Source: Chitinophagales bacterium
GTDB lineage: Bacteria > Bacteroidota > Bacteroidia > Chitinophagales > CAIOSU01
Length of the DNA: 64,000 nucleotides
Assembly: GCA_018401955.1 (NCBI GenBank)
Contig: JAGYJT010000001.1
Coordinates: forward strand, 1 to 64,000
Reading direction: 5' to 3'
In this document: positions 8,237 to 16,544 of the stretch, in pieces
Position numbering within the stretch: the first letter of the stretch is position 1
How the letters are laid out: each line of letters begins with the position of its first letter
The notes under the pieces: generated by a model
What the model was told of the DNA's origin: nothing
What the model saw: only the letters and a program-made list of their open reading frames with translations
The model's database searches: none
Made by a program: the position numbers and the translations under genes

Positions 8237-9231
8237 GCCGCTATGGTTTCCGATTGGGGTTTTGGTGCTTTCTCTGCATCCTTGTGAGATGGTTTAATAA
8301 CACCGGTACGTTGCTCCTCCAAATGTAGCTGTTTTTGCAAGAACCTTGCCGTTTGATTAGGTCCATTGGGGCTCCACCCTGGAGGGTTTATCAATAAACG
8401 TATCTTATCGGTAAAAGTTGGCATTTGCTTTAAATCATGCCAAATAGCGCTATACTCGTGCGTAGCAATTTTCACTGGGTTATAAGTATCAATATTATTG
8501 GTAATTCCATAAATAGGTTCATCTACCTCTAGCTCTTCTTGGTAGGTGCCAAAAAGACGATCCCAAATAATAAGCATACCCGCATGGTTTTTATCCATAT
8601 AGCGTACATTACTGGCATGGTGCACACGGTGTGCCGAAGGGGTGTTAAAAACCCACTCCAATGGCCCCAATTTGCCTACCAGCTTGGTATGCTGCAAAAA
8701 CTGGAAGATGAGGCTAAAGCTCATCATGGTTAATATCATCCAAGGTTGGAAACCCACAATAGGCAACCATAGCCAAAAGAAGTACTTGTGGAACAACTCC
8801 GTCCAGCTTTGGCGCAAAGCCGTTGAGTAATTAAGATTAGTACTGCTGTGATGGTTTACATGTGCGGCCCACAGTATACGCACCTCATGGCTTAAGCGAT
8901 GATGCCAATAGAAGCTTAAGTCATCTGCAAAAAAGAGAATCAGCCAAACCCACCAAACACTGTCAAGCTCAAAGATGCGAAAGTGGGTGTATAAAAACGT
9001 GTAAGCGAAAAAAGCTGCTGCCTTCATTATCAAATTCACCACCAACGAGCCCAAACCCATAACAATAGAGGCAACGCTGTCTTTGCCGTGGTAAAGGTTA
9101 CGTGCCTGCAAAAAGTTAACTACCAGCTCAAGCAGTATAGCTGTGGCAAACAATGGAAAAGCATAAAGCACCACCTTATCAGAAGGCGTGAGAGATTCAA
9201 ACAAGGCTTGCAATTTACTGAGCATTGGCAA
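8233..9231 (-). CDS. Sterol desaturase / fatty-acid hydroxylase family protein
   Basis: 332 residues. Four hydrophobic segments surround the di-iron histidine motifs of the family: HHRLSHE, HVNHHSS and HRVHH. Such enzymes use a membrane-embedded di-iron centre and O2 to hydroxylate or desaturate lipids. The C-terminal about 60 residues are polar and cytoplasmic in character. It overlaps the 3' end of the larger paralogue by 17 nt and the lipoprotein gene by 4 nt, so it belongs to a tightly coupled operon. The exact lipid substrate is not evident. Confidence 0.9.
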   Translation of the reverse strand: MPMLSKLQALFESLTPSDKVVLYAFPLFATAILLELVVNFLQARNLYHGKDSVASIVMGLGSLVVNLIMKAAAFFAYTFLYTHFRIFELDSVWWVWLILFFADDLSFYWHHRLSHEVRILWAAHVNHHSSTNLNYSTALRQSWTELFHKYFFWLWLPIVGFQPWMILTMMSFSLIFQFLQHTKLVGKLGPLEWVFNTPSAHRVHHASNVRYMDKNHAGMLIIWDRLFGTYQEELEVDEPIYGITNNIDTYNPVKIATHEYSAIWHDLKQMPTFTDKIRLLINPPGWSPNGPNQTARFLQKQLHLEEQRTGVIKPSHKDAEKAPKPQSETIAA

Positions 9232-10504
9232 CTACAGACTCCGGTTCTGCTGGCTTTAAAGTATTATGGAATGGAACCAACCACCCAATAGAAACCAAGG
9301 TAATAATGGGGATGGCAATAGTTATTATCATAGGGTTGGCAATTGATTGCAACAGCAAAATAGCAACAGGAGCCGTAGCCAAAAGCCTCAAGAGTTCAAC
9401 AAAAAAAGCCCATCGCTTGTTTTCGAGCAAGCCACCTAATGACACCAACGTGGTGATTATAAGTAAGGCTACACCTGTTTTGGCAGGCCAATCCAGCCCT
9501 TCGGCAGCAAAAAGGTAGCCAGTGGTACCGCCCAACACAATCACAAATTGAACGAAAATATAATAAGCTAACCCCACGGCAATTTGGGTGTCGTATTTAC
9601 GGAACGTTTGCGGGGTAACCTCTTTGAAAGGCTGCACTCCCCCCAAATAATCGGGCCTCCATCCAGGTTTCAGCGCTAGCATTTTAACAGCATCCTTTAA
9701 ATTTCGTGCTTTGGCAACATCCTTAAACAAGCCACCCCAATATTCAAAATTCAACCATAATGGGTTCCAGCTTTTGGGTTGACTGGTAATACCAAACACT
9801 ACTTCCTCTTCCTCTTTTTGGAAAGTTCCGAACATCCTGTCGAAGATAATTAGCGTACCGCCGTGGTTTTTATCAATGTACTTTGGGTTAACACCATGGT
9901 GCACTCGGTGGTGACTGGGGGTATTAAAAACATACTCAAACCAAGCTGGCATTTTATTGATGGCTTTAGTATGAATCCAAAATTGATACAAGGTTTGAAA
10001 GGAACCAACGGTAAGAAACATGAGCGGTTCGAAACCAAAAATGGCCAATGGCAAATAGAATACCCACGAAAAAGCTCCTTGCAGCCAAGCTTGGCGCAGT
10101 GCCACTGTAAGGTTGTATTCTTCGCTTTGGTGGTGTACCACATGGCTGCCCCAAAGTACACTAATCTCATGCGCCAAGCGGTGAAACCAGTAATAAAAGA
10201 AATCAACACCGATAAACAATACCACAAAAGTAAGAACCACTGCCCAAGCAGGTGCAGCACTATCTACTAAACCTGGCATGGTGGTTAAGCGATAATGATC
10301 GTACAGGTAGTAATAACCTACATATACAAACAACTTAAGAAAAATACCCGATACCTGAGAGCCAACACCTAAACTGAGGTTAACTATGGCATCATTAAAA
10401 CGGTAATAATTGGTTTTTCGCAAACGATCTACCAATAGCTCAATCCCGATGAGGAGAAAGAACACTGGTATAGCTAATACAATATAACTGACCGCCTTAT
10501 CCAT
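9215..10504 (-). CDS. Sterol desaturase-family protein resembling alkylglycerol monooxygenase
   Basis: 429 residues. The di-iron histidine boxes HRLAHE, HVVHHQSEE and HRVHHG occupy roughly residues 110-235, preceded by three to four membrane helices. Unlike its shorter neighbour it continues into a C-terminal membrane region of several helices (about 310-415). Length and the extra C-terminal helices match the TMEM195/AGMO branch (human AGMO is 445 residues), which cleaves alkyl-glycerol ethers using O2 and tetrahydrobiopterin. The AGMO assignment is by architecture only; other hydroxylases of the family are possible. First gene of the operon. Confidence 0.88.
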   Translation of the reverse strand: MDKAVSYIVLAIPVFFLLIGIELLVDRLRKTNYYRFNDAIVNLSLGVGSQVSGIFLKLFVYVGYYYLYDHYRLTTMPGLVDSAAPAWAVVLTFVVLFIGVDFFYYWFHRLAHEISVLWGSHVVHHQSEEYNLTVALRQAWLQGAFSWVFYLPLAIFGFEPLMFLTVGSFQTLYQFWIHTKAINKMPAWFEYVFNTPSHHRVHHGVNPKYIDKNHGGTLIIFDRMFGTFQKEEEEVVFGITSQPKSWNPLWLNFEYWGGLFKDVAKARNLKDAVKMLALKPGWRPDYLGGVQPFKEVTPQTFRKYDTQIAVGLAYYIFVQFVIVLGGTTGYLFAAEGLDWPAKTGVALLIITTLVSLGGLLENKRWAFFVELLRLLATAPVAILLLQSIANPMIITIAIPIITLVSIGWLVPFHNTLKPAEPESVVANAQ

Positions 10505-10853
10505 AACTATTAACCTAAAGTACTGCTGTACTACAAATTAAAACAAAATTATGCGATTGTAGTTTCAAAAACGCAGCAGATTTAGGTGAAAACACGCAAA
10601 TTAATCTTAATTACCATTAACTAAACACAAACATAGGCTGCCAGGTTGTCTAATTCTTGAAAACCAGTTATTGAATTTTGATGAACATAATATTTGAAAA
10701 GCAACCTATCAGAGTGCACTAGTTTATTACAATCGTAAAAAGATACCTAATGGCGATAATTTCAGCGTGATAACCTTTGATTTACAAGTTAATTTTAATG
10801 TTAAAATTCGTCGCTAACAATACTTCAGTACAAAATATTTTCATATTTTGGCT
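10505..10853. promoter_or_regulatory. Divergent intergenic region, 349 nt
   Basis: AT-rich gap between the divergently oriented hydroxylase operon (minus) and the lipoprotein-metallopeptidase pair (plus). On the minus strand TAATTTTG (10551 to 10544) matches the Bacteroidota -7 element TAnnTTTG, about 40 nt upstream of the ATG at 10504, with TTTTTG 14 nt further up (closer than the usual spacing). I see no ORF, RNA gene or repeat array in the rest. Confidence 0.4.
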
Positions 10854-11324
10854 ATGCAACTTACACAAAACTCCATGAAGTCCATTTTAGTATCCATAAC
10901 AATAGTTTCTATACTATCAATACTTGTTACCAGCTGTAAAACCAGCGCCCAATTGGTTGACGCACTTGCAGAATATAATGGCAGGAGCGTATCATATGGC
11001 AGCCAAGGTGGTATTGCAGGTGGTGGCACTACCATTATTTTGTTAGAAAACGGGCAGGTATTTTCTACAACCATTTTACCCAAGGGGGAAAGCTACCATG
11101 GCAAAGCAGACATCAAAGAAGCCAAAGCGCTGATTGATGAAGCTATGACCTTAACACAAAAACATAGTAATTTATCGGGCACTGGCAACATGACTTATTT
11201 CTTGGTTTACAAAGATGGCGCAACTGAAAAAAAGATATCGTGGCCAGCTGAGGTATACCCCCCAAACGAGGTGAGAGCATTTGCCCAAAAACTAAATGAA
11301 TTTACGCAAACCAAAACCAAATAG
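10854..11324 (+). CDS. Unrecognised small lipoprotein upstream of the M4 metallopeptidase
   Basis: The track start at 10848 is a TTG; the first ATG is 10854 and a second at 10875 gives a tighter lipoprotein signal (MKSILVSI...LVTSC). The mature protein, about 130 residues, holds a glycine-rich stretch (SQGGIAGGGTTI) and an end segment ISWPAEVYPPNEVRAFAQKL. No known domain recognised. It ends 2 nt before the ATG of the metallopeptidase, so the pair is almost certainly cotranscribed. A role as a chaperone or inhibitor of the protease is possible but is only a guess from position. Confidence 0.78.
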   Translation: MQLTQNSMKSILVSITIVSILSILVTSCKTSAQLVDALAEYNGRSVSYGSQGGIAGGGTTIILLENGQVFSTTILPKGESYHGKADIKEAKALIDEAMTLTQKHSNLSGTGNMTYFLVYKDGATEKKISWPAEVYPPNEVRAFAQKLNEFTQTKTK

Positions 11325-11326
11325 AC

Positions 11327-14300
11327 ATGCTAAATAAATACACGCTTATAACCTTATTGTGGGTCATTAGCTTAGGTGCATTTGCGCAGCAACAAGTTTT
11401 CCCTGGCAAACCAACCCAGCATAATACCTATACCCCTATGACTATTACCCCAGTGGTAATTAATGGCGCTCAGCAGCCGATAGTTTATACCAGTGGGGTA
11501 AACCAAGCATATGGTCCATTAGTTTTTCCGCGGCGTTTTTCGCAGGGTCCACAATTAAAACCTTACGAGATAAGTGTAACCCGCCACCCAAAAACAGGTA
11601 TGCCTGTAGCAGTAAATTTTACCGAAGGCAGTTTTATTGGTTTGGCTGGAAATGAGGACAAGGCAAATGCTGAAATCAATAACATCTTTAGTTCGATAGC
11701 TTATCTATTTGGTTTGAAAGATGCTAATGAACTCTCGCCAATACATATCGAAACTGATAAGCTAGGACATACCCACGTTAAATTACAGCAAGTCTATAAA
11801 GGGGTGCCGGTATGCGGTGCGCAGCTTATTGTGCACTTTTACACCGATGGCAGTGCCATGGTAAACGGCCGCAACCAGCCATCGCCCGTAATAACCAGCA
11901 CTGTACCTGCAGTTGATGCCAACACAGCAAACGGCATAGCCATAGCAGATGTGGCCACCCGCGATTACTACCGCCCCCTTACTGATGCTGAACAGGATAT
12001 GTTACATCAGCACCAGCCCGAGGTAGTGGTGTACCCCTCTCGCAACCAATTCGGCCAATTTAATTTAGCTTGGCACATTACGGTACACAATACCTTTATG
12101 AAGGTGTGGGAGTACTTTATTGATGCCGAAACTGGCGAAGTGCTCAATGCTTATGATCATACTTGCAGTGTGGGGCCGTTTACTGCCAATGCTACTGATT
12201 TAAAGGGTGCAAACGTCGTAATCAACACTTTTCAAGCGACCAACAATACCTATTTTATGATTGATGCCTCACGTATAATGTACACAGGCCCTACCAACAC
12301 ATTACCAGGGGCTGGTAAAGGCTCAATTGTAACGCTCGATTTGCAAAATACCAGCTTAAATAGCCCAAGCTCAGCAGATATCACATCACCCAATAATAGT
12401 TGGAGCAATCCTACTGCCGTTTCTGCACATAATAACGCTGCTATATCGTACGAGTATTTCCGTACCGTGCATGGCCGCAACTCTATTAATGGGCTTGGTG
12501 GTGATGTTATTTCTTTTATAAACGTAGCCGATGAAAATGGCCAAAGTTTGGATAACGCCTTTTGGAACGGACAGTTTATGTTTTATGGCAATGGCGGACA
12601 AACATTTAGCCAGCCAATGGCCCGTAGCTTGGATGTGGGCGGCCACGAAATGAGCCATGGTGTAATTCAAGAAACCGCTGGCTTAGAGTATCAAGATGAA
12701 TCGGGCGCCATAAACGAGTCGTTTGCCGATGTGTTTGGTGCCATGATTGACCGTAGCAACTGGATATTGGGCGAAGATGTGGTAAATCCGGCTGTTTTTC
12801 CTACGGGTGCCTTACGTAGTTTCCAAGACCCGCACAATGGAGGAACCAGCCTCAACGACCCTGGTTTTCAACCAAAGCACGTAGATGAGCAATATTTTGG
12901 CACCAACGACAATGGTGGTGTGCACATTAATAGCGGCATACCCAACCATGCGTTTTATCTGTTTGCTACCGCAACTACCAAAGAAATAGCAGAGCAGGTT
13001 TACTATCGCGCTTTGGCAAACTACCTGACCAAATCATCTAATTTTATCGATTTGCGTATAGCGGTGGTGCGTGCCGCTACTGATATACATGGGGCTGGCT
13101 CTGCCCAAGTGCTAGCCGTGGAAAATGCCTTTAGCACAGTTGGCATTGGTGCCGGCACCGGAACCAATACCAACCCTACATTGCCTACCAACCCTGGTAC
13201 CGATTTCGTGTTGATAACGGATATAAACACACAAGACCCCAACACATTGTACGTAGCCAATAGCGGTGCCACTACCTTCACTCCTATTACCACTACTGGG
13301 GTTAACTTTCGCCCATCGATAGTAGATGATGGCAGCTTAGCTGTTTTTGTAAATACTGCCAACAACATACGAGTGGTAGGGTTGCAGAGCAACAATTTGT
13401 TTGAAAACGAACTAACCAATGATAATTTCTTCCGGACAGTAGCTGTATCAAAGGATGGTAGCAAAATGGCGGGTATATCTGTCAATCAAGATACTTCTAT
13501 CTATGTTTATGATTTTACTAGCCAACAATGGGGCAGATATATGCTTTATAACCCTACTACTGGGCAAGGAATAAATATAGCAGGGCCCTTGTTTGCCGAA
13601 GCGCTGGAGTGGGACTATACCGGAGAGTATTTAGTATATGATGCTTATAATGAAATACCTGGTACGCCAGGCTATTGGGATGTAAGCTTTATAAGGGTTT
13701 GGAACAATGCCGCCAACACTTGGGGGGATGGTATGGTAAGTAAATTGTTTACCGGTTTGCCGTTTGGAGTAAGTATTGGTAACCCATCGTTTTCTAAAAA
13801 CTCCCCTAACGTATTGGCCTTCGACTATTATGATGCCAACACCAATATATTCTCGGTGCTAGGGGCTAATATTGAAACAGGAGATGTTGGCACTATCTAT
13901 CAGCAATCGGTTGTTGGTACACCTTCGTACTCTACAAATGACAACGTGATGGTATTTTCTGGCCGCGACGCCAACAACACTACTGATGTAATTGGTATAA
14001 TAAACCTAAACCCTGATAAGCTAACAGCTGCAGCTGCGCCGGTTATATTTACTGACAATGCCAAATGGCCTGTTTGGTTTGCCACCGGCAGCCGCAATAT
14101 TACCATAGGTGTAGAAGATGTAACACCTAATGATTGGACCTTTGGCGCTTTTCCCAATCCGTTTAACAATGAGGTTAATTTAACATTAAAGGGCATTAAC
14201 CAAGGTAAATGGAGCGTGAGCCTGTATAACTTAATGGGTCAGCAAGTGTATATGGATAGCGGCATGGCCAATAGCGACAGTCAAAATGTTTCTATTACCA

Positions 14301-14383
14301 CCAGTGAGCTGCCAGCAGGCTATTATCTTGTAAAAGCAAGTAACGGTAAAACGGTGAAAACCCTTAAAATCGTGAAACAATAA
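11327..14383 (+). CDS. Secreted M4-family (thermolysin-like) metallopeptidase with T9SS sorting domain
   Basis: 1018 residues. Signal peptide 1-20 (ends AFAQ). An FTP/PepSY-type propeptide occupies about 60-290. The catalytic domain carries the zinc motif HEMSH and the downstream GAINESFADVFG that supplies the third ligand Glu, both canonical for M4. A linker region (about 610-920) has repeated beta-type segments with YVYDF and FSKNSPNVLAFDYY-like motifs, resembling a WD/PD40-style propeller. The last about 80 residues (FPNPFNNEVNL, LPAGYYLVKASNG, KTLKIVKQ) are a type A T9SS sorting domain. It is therefore an extracellular or surface-bound endopeptidase, probably for protein scavenging. Terminated by the hairpin at 14406. 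Confidence 0.93.
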   Translation: MLNKYTLITLLWVISLGAFAQQQVFPGKPTQHNTYTPMTITPVVINGAQQPIVYTSGVNQAYGPLVFPRRFSQGPQLKPYEISVTRHPKTGMPVAVNFTEGSFIGLAGNEDKANAEINNIFSSIAYLFGLKDANELSPIHIETDKLGHTHVKLQQVYKGVPVCGAQLIVHFYTDGSAMVNGRNQPSPVITSTVPAVDANTANGIAIADVATRDYYRPLTDAEQDMLHQHQPEVVVYPSRNQFGQFNLAWHITVHNTFMKVWEYFIDAETGEVLNAYDHTCSVGPFTANATDLKGANVVINTFQATNNTYFMIDASRIMYTGPTNTLPGAGKGSIVTLDLQNTSLNSPSSADITSPNNSWSNPTAVSAHNNAAISYEYFRTVHGRNSINGLGGDVISFINVADENGQSLDNAFWNGQFMFYGNGGQTFSQPMARSLDVGGHEMSHGVIQETAGLEYQDESGAINESFADVFGAMIDRSNWILGEDVVNPAVFPTGALRSFQDPHNGGTSLNDPGFQPKHVDEQYFGTNDNGGVHINSGIPNHAFYLFATATTKEIAEQVYYRALANYLTKSSNFIDLRIAVVRAATDIHGAGSAQVLAVENAFSTVGIGAGTGTNTNPTLPTNPGTDFVLITDINTQDPNTLYVANSGATTFTPITTTGVNFRPSIVDDGSLAVFVNTANNIRVVGLQSNNLFENELTNDNFFRTVAVSKDGSKMAGISVNQDTSIYVYDFTSQQWGRYMLYNPTTGQGINIAGPLFAEALEWDYTGEYLVYDAYNEIPGTPGYWDVSFIRVWNNAANTWGDGMVSKLFTGLPFGVSIGNPSFSKNSPNVLAFDYYDANTNIFSVLGANIETGDVGTIYQQSVVGTPSYSTNDNVMVFSGRDANNTTDVIGIINLNPDKLTAAAAPVIFTDNAKWPVWFATGSRNITIGVEDVTPNDWTFGAFPNPFNNEVNLTLKGINQGKWSVSLYNLMGQQVYMDSGMANSDSQNVSITTSELPAGYYLVKASNGKTVKTLKIVKQ

Positions 14384-14405
14384 GGACGAAACATTAAACT
14401 AAAAT

Positions 14406-14444
14406 AAAAACGCCCTTGCAGTGATTTACTGCAAGGGCGTTTTT
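14406..14444. terminator. Bidirectional intrinsic terminator
   Basis: A 17-bp perfect stem (AAAAACGCCCTTGCAGT paired with its complement), a 5-nt loop and A/T tracts on both sides. It separates the metallopeptidase (plus) from gldH (minus) and can serve both. Confidence 0.93.
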
Positions 14445-14466
14445 CTATATCTGGCAGAAAACTATC

Positions 14467-14961
14467 TTACTCTGCTGCTTTAGGGTTCTTTTCGGGCGAG
14501 CGCTCCACGCGCAACCCAAATGCCAATACGTCCTTTAAATCGTCGGTACGCATTATCTGTTCAAATGCCAATTTGTAAGTGCCTGTTTGATTTAAGTATG
14601 CCCGCTGCTGAATATACTGCTGCACATTGCAAATATCACCAGTGCATTCGCCAAACCACTCCCCTTTTTCATCGGCCATGGTAAGTTCTAAGCGCTGCTC
14701 TTGCTCAGTACCATCTGGATAGGTAGTGTATACCATTACCCACATATTGCTATTTGGGTAAAAGGTGGTGTGGCGCAAATTAACAATAATGTCGTAATGC
14801 TGCGTGGTATCGGTAATGTCAAAATCAAACGCAACCATATGGTCTTTGTTCCATACCTGCCCCGGTATATCCTTGTTTTCCTCGTACACCTTAGCAGGGT
14901 CTTCGCACCCAACTAATGCCACGGTTGCTACAGCCACCAATATCATTAAATGCCTCATCAT
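14467..14961 (-). CDS. gldH: Gliding-motility lipoprotein GldH
   Basis: 164 residues with a lipoprotein signal ending LVGC. The sequence pattern of GldH is present: an early Trp (GQVWNKDHMVAFDFDI), YDIIVNLRHTTFYPNSNMWVMV and the QRAYLNQTGTYKLAFEQIMR segment leading to a beta-strand VLAFGLRVE. GldH is an outer-membrane-directed lipoprotein required for gliding in Flavobacterium. It is the last gene of holB-ricT-gldH, an order common in Bacteroidota; its ATG overlaps the ricT stop in an ATGA junction. Confidence 0.92.
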   Translation of the reverse strand: MMRHLMILVAVATVALVGCEDPAKVYEENKDIPGQVWNKDHMVAFDFDITDTTQHYDIIVNLRHTTFYPNSNMWVMVYTTYPDGTEQEQRLELTMADEKGEWFGECTGDICNVQQYIQQRAYLNQTGTYKLAFEQIMRTDDLKDVLAFGLRVERSPEKNPKAAE

Positions 14962-16418
14962 GACTGCTCCCCTCCTCCTTGGTTAGCATTACCGCCACCT
15001 TCACCGCCACGGTTGCGGTTGCCACGGTTACGGTTACGGCCACCTCTGTTGCGGTTATTACCACCCTCTCTTGGTTTAGCATCTCCACCACCTTCTGGTT
15101 TAGGGCCTGCATTAGCTTGTGGATTGGTATTATCACCATCGGCAGGCTTTTGTCCGCTTGAAGGACGTGGTTTATTGCGCTGGTTGCGATTTGGTTGCCC
15201 CTCGGTACGTTGGCGTGGCTGACCTTCGCTTTGGCGCTGATTTTGTTGTTGTGGCTTACCATCACGTTGGCCACCGCCGCCGCTACCAGGCTTGCGTTTT
15301 TTCTTGCGTTTTTTACCCGTTTTTTCCAGGGCGCTCAAGGTTATCTGGCCAACCGTGTCAGCATATTCAGCTTCCACTTCTTCCTCGTCAACCTCTTCAA
15401 TTATTACCAATTGGCCTAGCGGCTTGGCTTTTTTACCTGCATCGTTCAATTCAATTATCTCAGCAACTTGCTCAACTGTAAGTGGGTAAAAGTTAGGATC
15501 GCCGGCATAAGTATACCACATCAACCTTTTAAGAATATCGGTTTTGGTTAAGAAAACCACACCATTCTCTGTCTCTAGCTTATCGGCCTTTTTAGGGAAG
15601 TCTTGTAAGGCCTCCATGTAAGTATCCAACTCATAGTTAAGGCAGCATTTCAAACGACCACACTGCCCAGATAGCTTAGCAAGATTGATTGATAAGTTTT
15701 GATATCGGGCTGCGTTGGTTGATACCGATTTGAAATCGGTTAACCAAGTGGAGCAGCAGAGCTCGCGACCACAAGAACCGATACCCCCAATTTTACCCGC
15801 CTCTTGGCGGGCACCAATTTGGCGCATCTCAACCTTAACCTTAAATACACGGGCATACTCCTTAATCAATTCGCGAAAATCCACACGGTCTTCGGCGGTG
15901 TAATAAAAGGTAGCCTTCTTTTTATCAGCCTGAAACTCCACTTGGCCCACTTTCATGTCAAGCTTTAAGGTGCGGGCTATAGCACGAGCTTGCACCATGG
16001 TTTCTTGCTCCAGGGCTTTCGCCTCTTTCATCAAATCAAACTCAGCTTCAACGGGTATGCGCAAAATGTTCCTAAAGTCAGTATTGCGTTCTTTAACCTT
16101 CTTTTTGCGCATCTGCAACTTAACCAACTCACCCGAAAGCGAAATTTGGCCAATATCATATCCCATTGAGGTATCTACCACTACCCAGTCGCCAGTGCTT
16201 ACCGGTACTTTGTTATCGTTTTTATAAAACTCCTTGCGGCTACCCCCGTTAAACGAAATCTCGTAATAATGCGGGCCATCGTTATTGCCAAAAGCTATCG
16301 GCATTTCGGCAAGCCAATCAAAAGTGTTTAACATATTGCAAGCACCGCTAGCACAACTGCCATGCGATTTGCAGCCCTTCGGCAATCCATTATCTGTGGC
16401 ACAACTAGTGCATCCCAT
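14958..16418 (-). CDS. ricT: RicT/PSP1-domain protein with Arg/Gly/Asn-rich tail
   Basis: 486 residues. Cys-rich start (GCTSCATDNGLPKGC), then the PSP1 domain with the hallmark cysteines CGRELCC and GQCGRLKCCLNYE. In Bacillus, RicT (YaaT) forms an Fe-S complex with RicA/RicF that controls RNase Y activity; in Bacteroidota the partner system is unknown. From about residue 375 the protein is a disordered tail rich in Arg, Asn, Gly and Gln with repeated NRGG/NRNR units, suggestive of RNA binding or phase-separating behaviour. The tail is encoded by repetitive DNA and produces spurious Pro/Arg ORFs on the other strand. The start at 16418 is supported by the Cys-rich N-terminus. Confidence 0.92.
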   Translation of the reverse strand: MGCTSCATDNGLPKGCKSHGSCASGACNMLNTFDWLAEMPIAFGNNDGPHYYEISFNGGSRKEFYKNDNKVPVSTGDWVVVDTSMGYDIGQISLSGELVKLQMRKKKVKERNTDFRNILRIPVEAEFDLMKEAKALEQETMVQARAIARTLKLDMKVGQVEFQADKKKATFYYTAEDRVDFRELIKEYARVFKVKVEMRQIGARQEAGKIGGIGSCGRELCCSTWLTDFKSVSTNAARYQNLSINLAKLSGQCGRLKCCLNYELDTYMEALQDFPKKADKLETENGVVFLTKTDILKRLMWYTYAGDPNFYPLTVEQVAEIIELNDAGKKAKPLGQLVIIEEVDEEEVEAEYADTVGQITLSALEKTGKKRKKKRKPGSGGGGQRDGKPQQQNQRQSEGQPRQRTEGQPNRNQRNKPRPSSGQKPADGDNTNPQANAGPKPEGGGDAKPREGGNNRNRGGRNRNRGNRNRGGEGGGNANQGGGEQS

Positions 16419-16427
16419 ATCTAATTA

Positions 16428-16455
16428 TTTACGAAGTACGATTTACGAAGTACGA
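16428..16455. repeat. Degenerate 7-nt array (TTTACGA/AGTACGA), left arm
   Basis: Four heptamers alternating TTTACGA and AGTACGA, 9 nt upstream of the ricT ATG. Together with the array at 16510 it forms a facing pair: TACGANN units here, and TACNANG units when the right arm is read in reverse complement. The spacer is about 54 nt. Confidence 0.75.
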
Positions 16456-16509
16456 TTTAGTTTTAGCTAAATGCCCAACGCCGCACTGTTATTTTAAAAA
16501 TCCATTCAA

Positions 16510-16544
16510 CATGGTACCATGTACATCGTACATTGTACCTCAAA
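16510..16544. repeat. Degenerate 7-nt array (CATNGTA), right arm
   Basis: Heptamers CATGGTA, CCATGTA, CATCGTA, CATTGTA, then CCTCAAA, whose TCA is the complement of the holB stop codon. It therefore runs into the end of holB, as the array at 3280 does with the PorP gene. A GGTACC palindrome and GTAC cores allow local hairpins. Confidence 0.7.

Noticed and set aside
14950-15222. Pro/Arg-rich ORFs on the plus strand
   Set aside because: Shadows of the repetitive RicT tail coding sequence.
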